This document shows, in pieces, positions 6,442-6,541 of a stretch of DNA of 6,541 nt; position 1 is the first letter of the stretch, and every line of letters begins with the position of its first letter. Position numbers and translations under genes: made by a program. Under the pieces are notes generated by a model. That model was not told the DNA's origin, made no database searches, and saw only the letters and a program-made list of their open reading frames with translations. The stretch comes from an uncultured Polaribacter sp. (GTDB lineage Bacteria > Bacteroidota > Bacteroidia > Flavobacteriales > Flavobacteriaceae), in the NCBI GenBank assembly GCA_913050305.1, contig CAJXAS010000104.1, forward strand, positions 1 to 6,541, read 5' to 3'.

Positions 6442-6541
6442 TTAACCTCCACTAACTGGTGGAATTACAGCAACAACGTCATTCCCTTTTATTAGTAGAG
6501 TGTCTTCGGCATAAGCCTCATTTACTGCAATAGCATAAGAG
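6442..6541 (-). CDS. moaD: Molybdopterin synthase sulfur-carrier subunit MoaD, C-terminal fragment
   Basis: Only the last 32 codons are inside the window; the start lies beyond the right edge. The translation includes YAIAVNEAYAEDTLLIKGND and ends VIPPVSGG before TAA. This is the ubiquitin-like beta-grasp C-terminus of MoaD with its Gly-Gly tail, which is adenylated and thiocarboxylated to deliver sulfur to MoaE. In complete proteins this family is about 80 aa. The ThiS family also ends in GG, but the 'DxVAxIPPVSGG' ending and the nearby moaE favour MoaD. It is convergent with the DUF3817 gene, with 101 nt between them and no hairpin terminator visible. Confidence 0.92.
   Translation of the reverse strand, partial: SYAIAVNEAYAEDTLLIKGNDVVAVIPPVSGG

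Overview
The window is a stretch of AT-rich (roughly one-third GC) chromosome from a member of Bacteroidota, most likely a marine-type Flavobacteriaceae. Four things point there: the codon and base composition, the lack of Shine-Dalgarno sequences before starts, promoter elements of the TTG-N17-20-TAnnTTTG type, and the family versions of the genes (cone-less NrdA with an ATP-cone NrdB, heme A synthase with EYxNR, DUF3817). It looks like ordinary chromosome. I see no mobile element, CRISPR array, tRNA, rRNA or phage gene.

Layout. (1) 1-915, minus strand: 5' three-quarters or so of a dGTP triphosphohydrolase gene (dgt), cut by the left window edge. (2) 1009-4066, minus strand: a two-gene ribonucleotide reductase operon, nrdB then nrdA, 4 nt apart. 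It ends in a strong hairpin terminator (947-976) just before dgt. (3) 4067-4452: a 386-nt divergent intergenic region with promoter candidates for nrdB (minus) and ctaA (plus). (4) 4453-5469, plus strand: heme A synthase (ctaA). (5) 5523-6541: two molybdopterin synthase genes on the minus strand, moaE (complete) and moaD (3' end only, cut by the right edge). A small DUF3817 membrane-protein gene lies between them on the opposite strand.

How the genes work together. NrdB/NrdA make deoxyribonucleotides and Dgt removes dGTP, so the left half is a dNTP-pool neighbourhood. The RNR is the most interesting system. The ATP-cone that normally sits at the N-terminus of NrdA is absent there and present as residues 1-100 of NrdB. 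The metal site of NrdB (E167, E197, H200, E260, E295, H298) resembles the manganese-dependent class Id enzymes described from Flavobacterium and Leeuwenhoekiella. This system is already described in relatives, so it is notable rather than new. CtaA supplies heme A for aa3-type terminal oxidases, implying aerobic respiration. MoaD/MoaE convert cPMP to molybdopterin.

I found no convincing, wholly undescribed system. The best second-look items are the ATP-cone/class Id RNR, the moaD-DUF3817-moaE arrangement (a possible non-contiguous operon), the Asn-for-His in CtaA, and an inverted repeat in the nrdB promoter.
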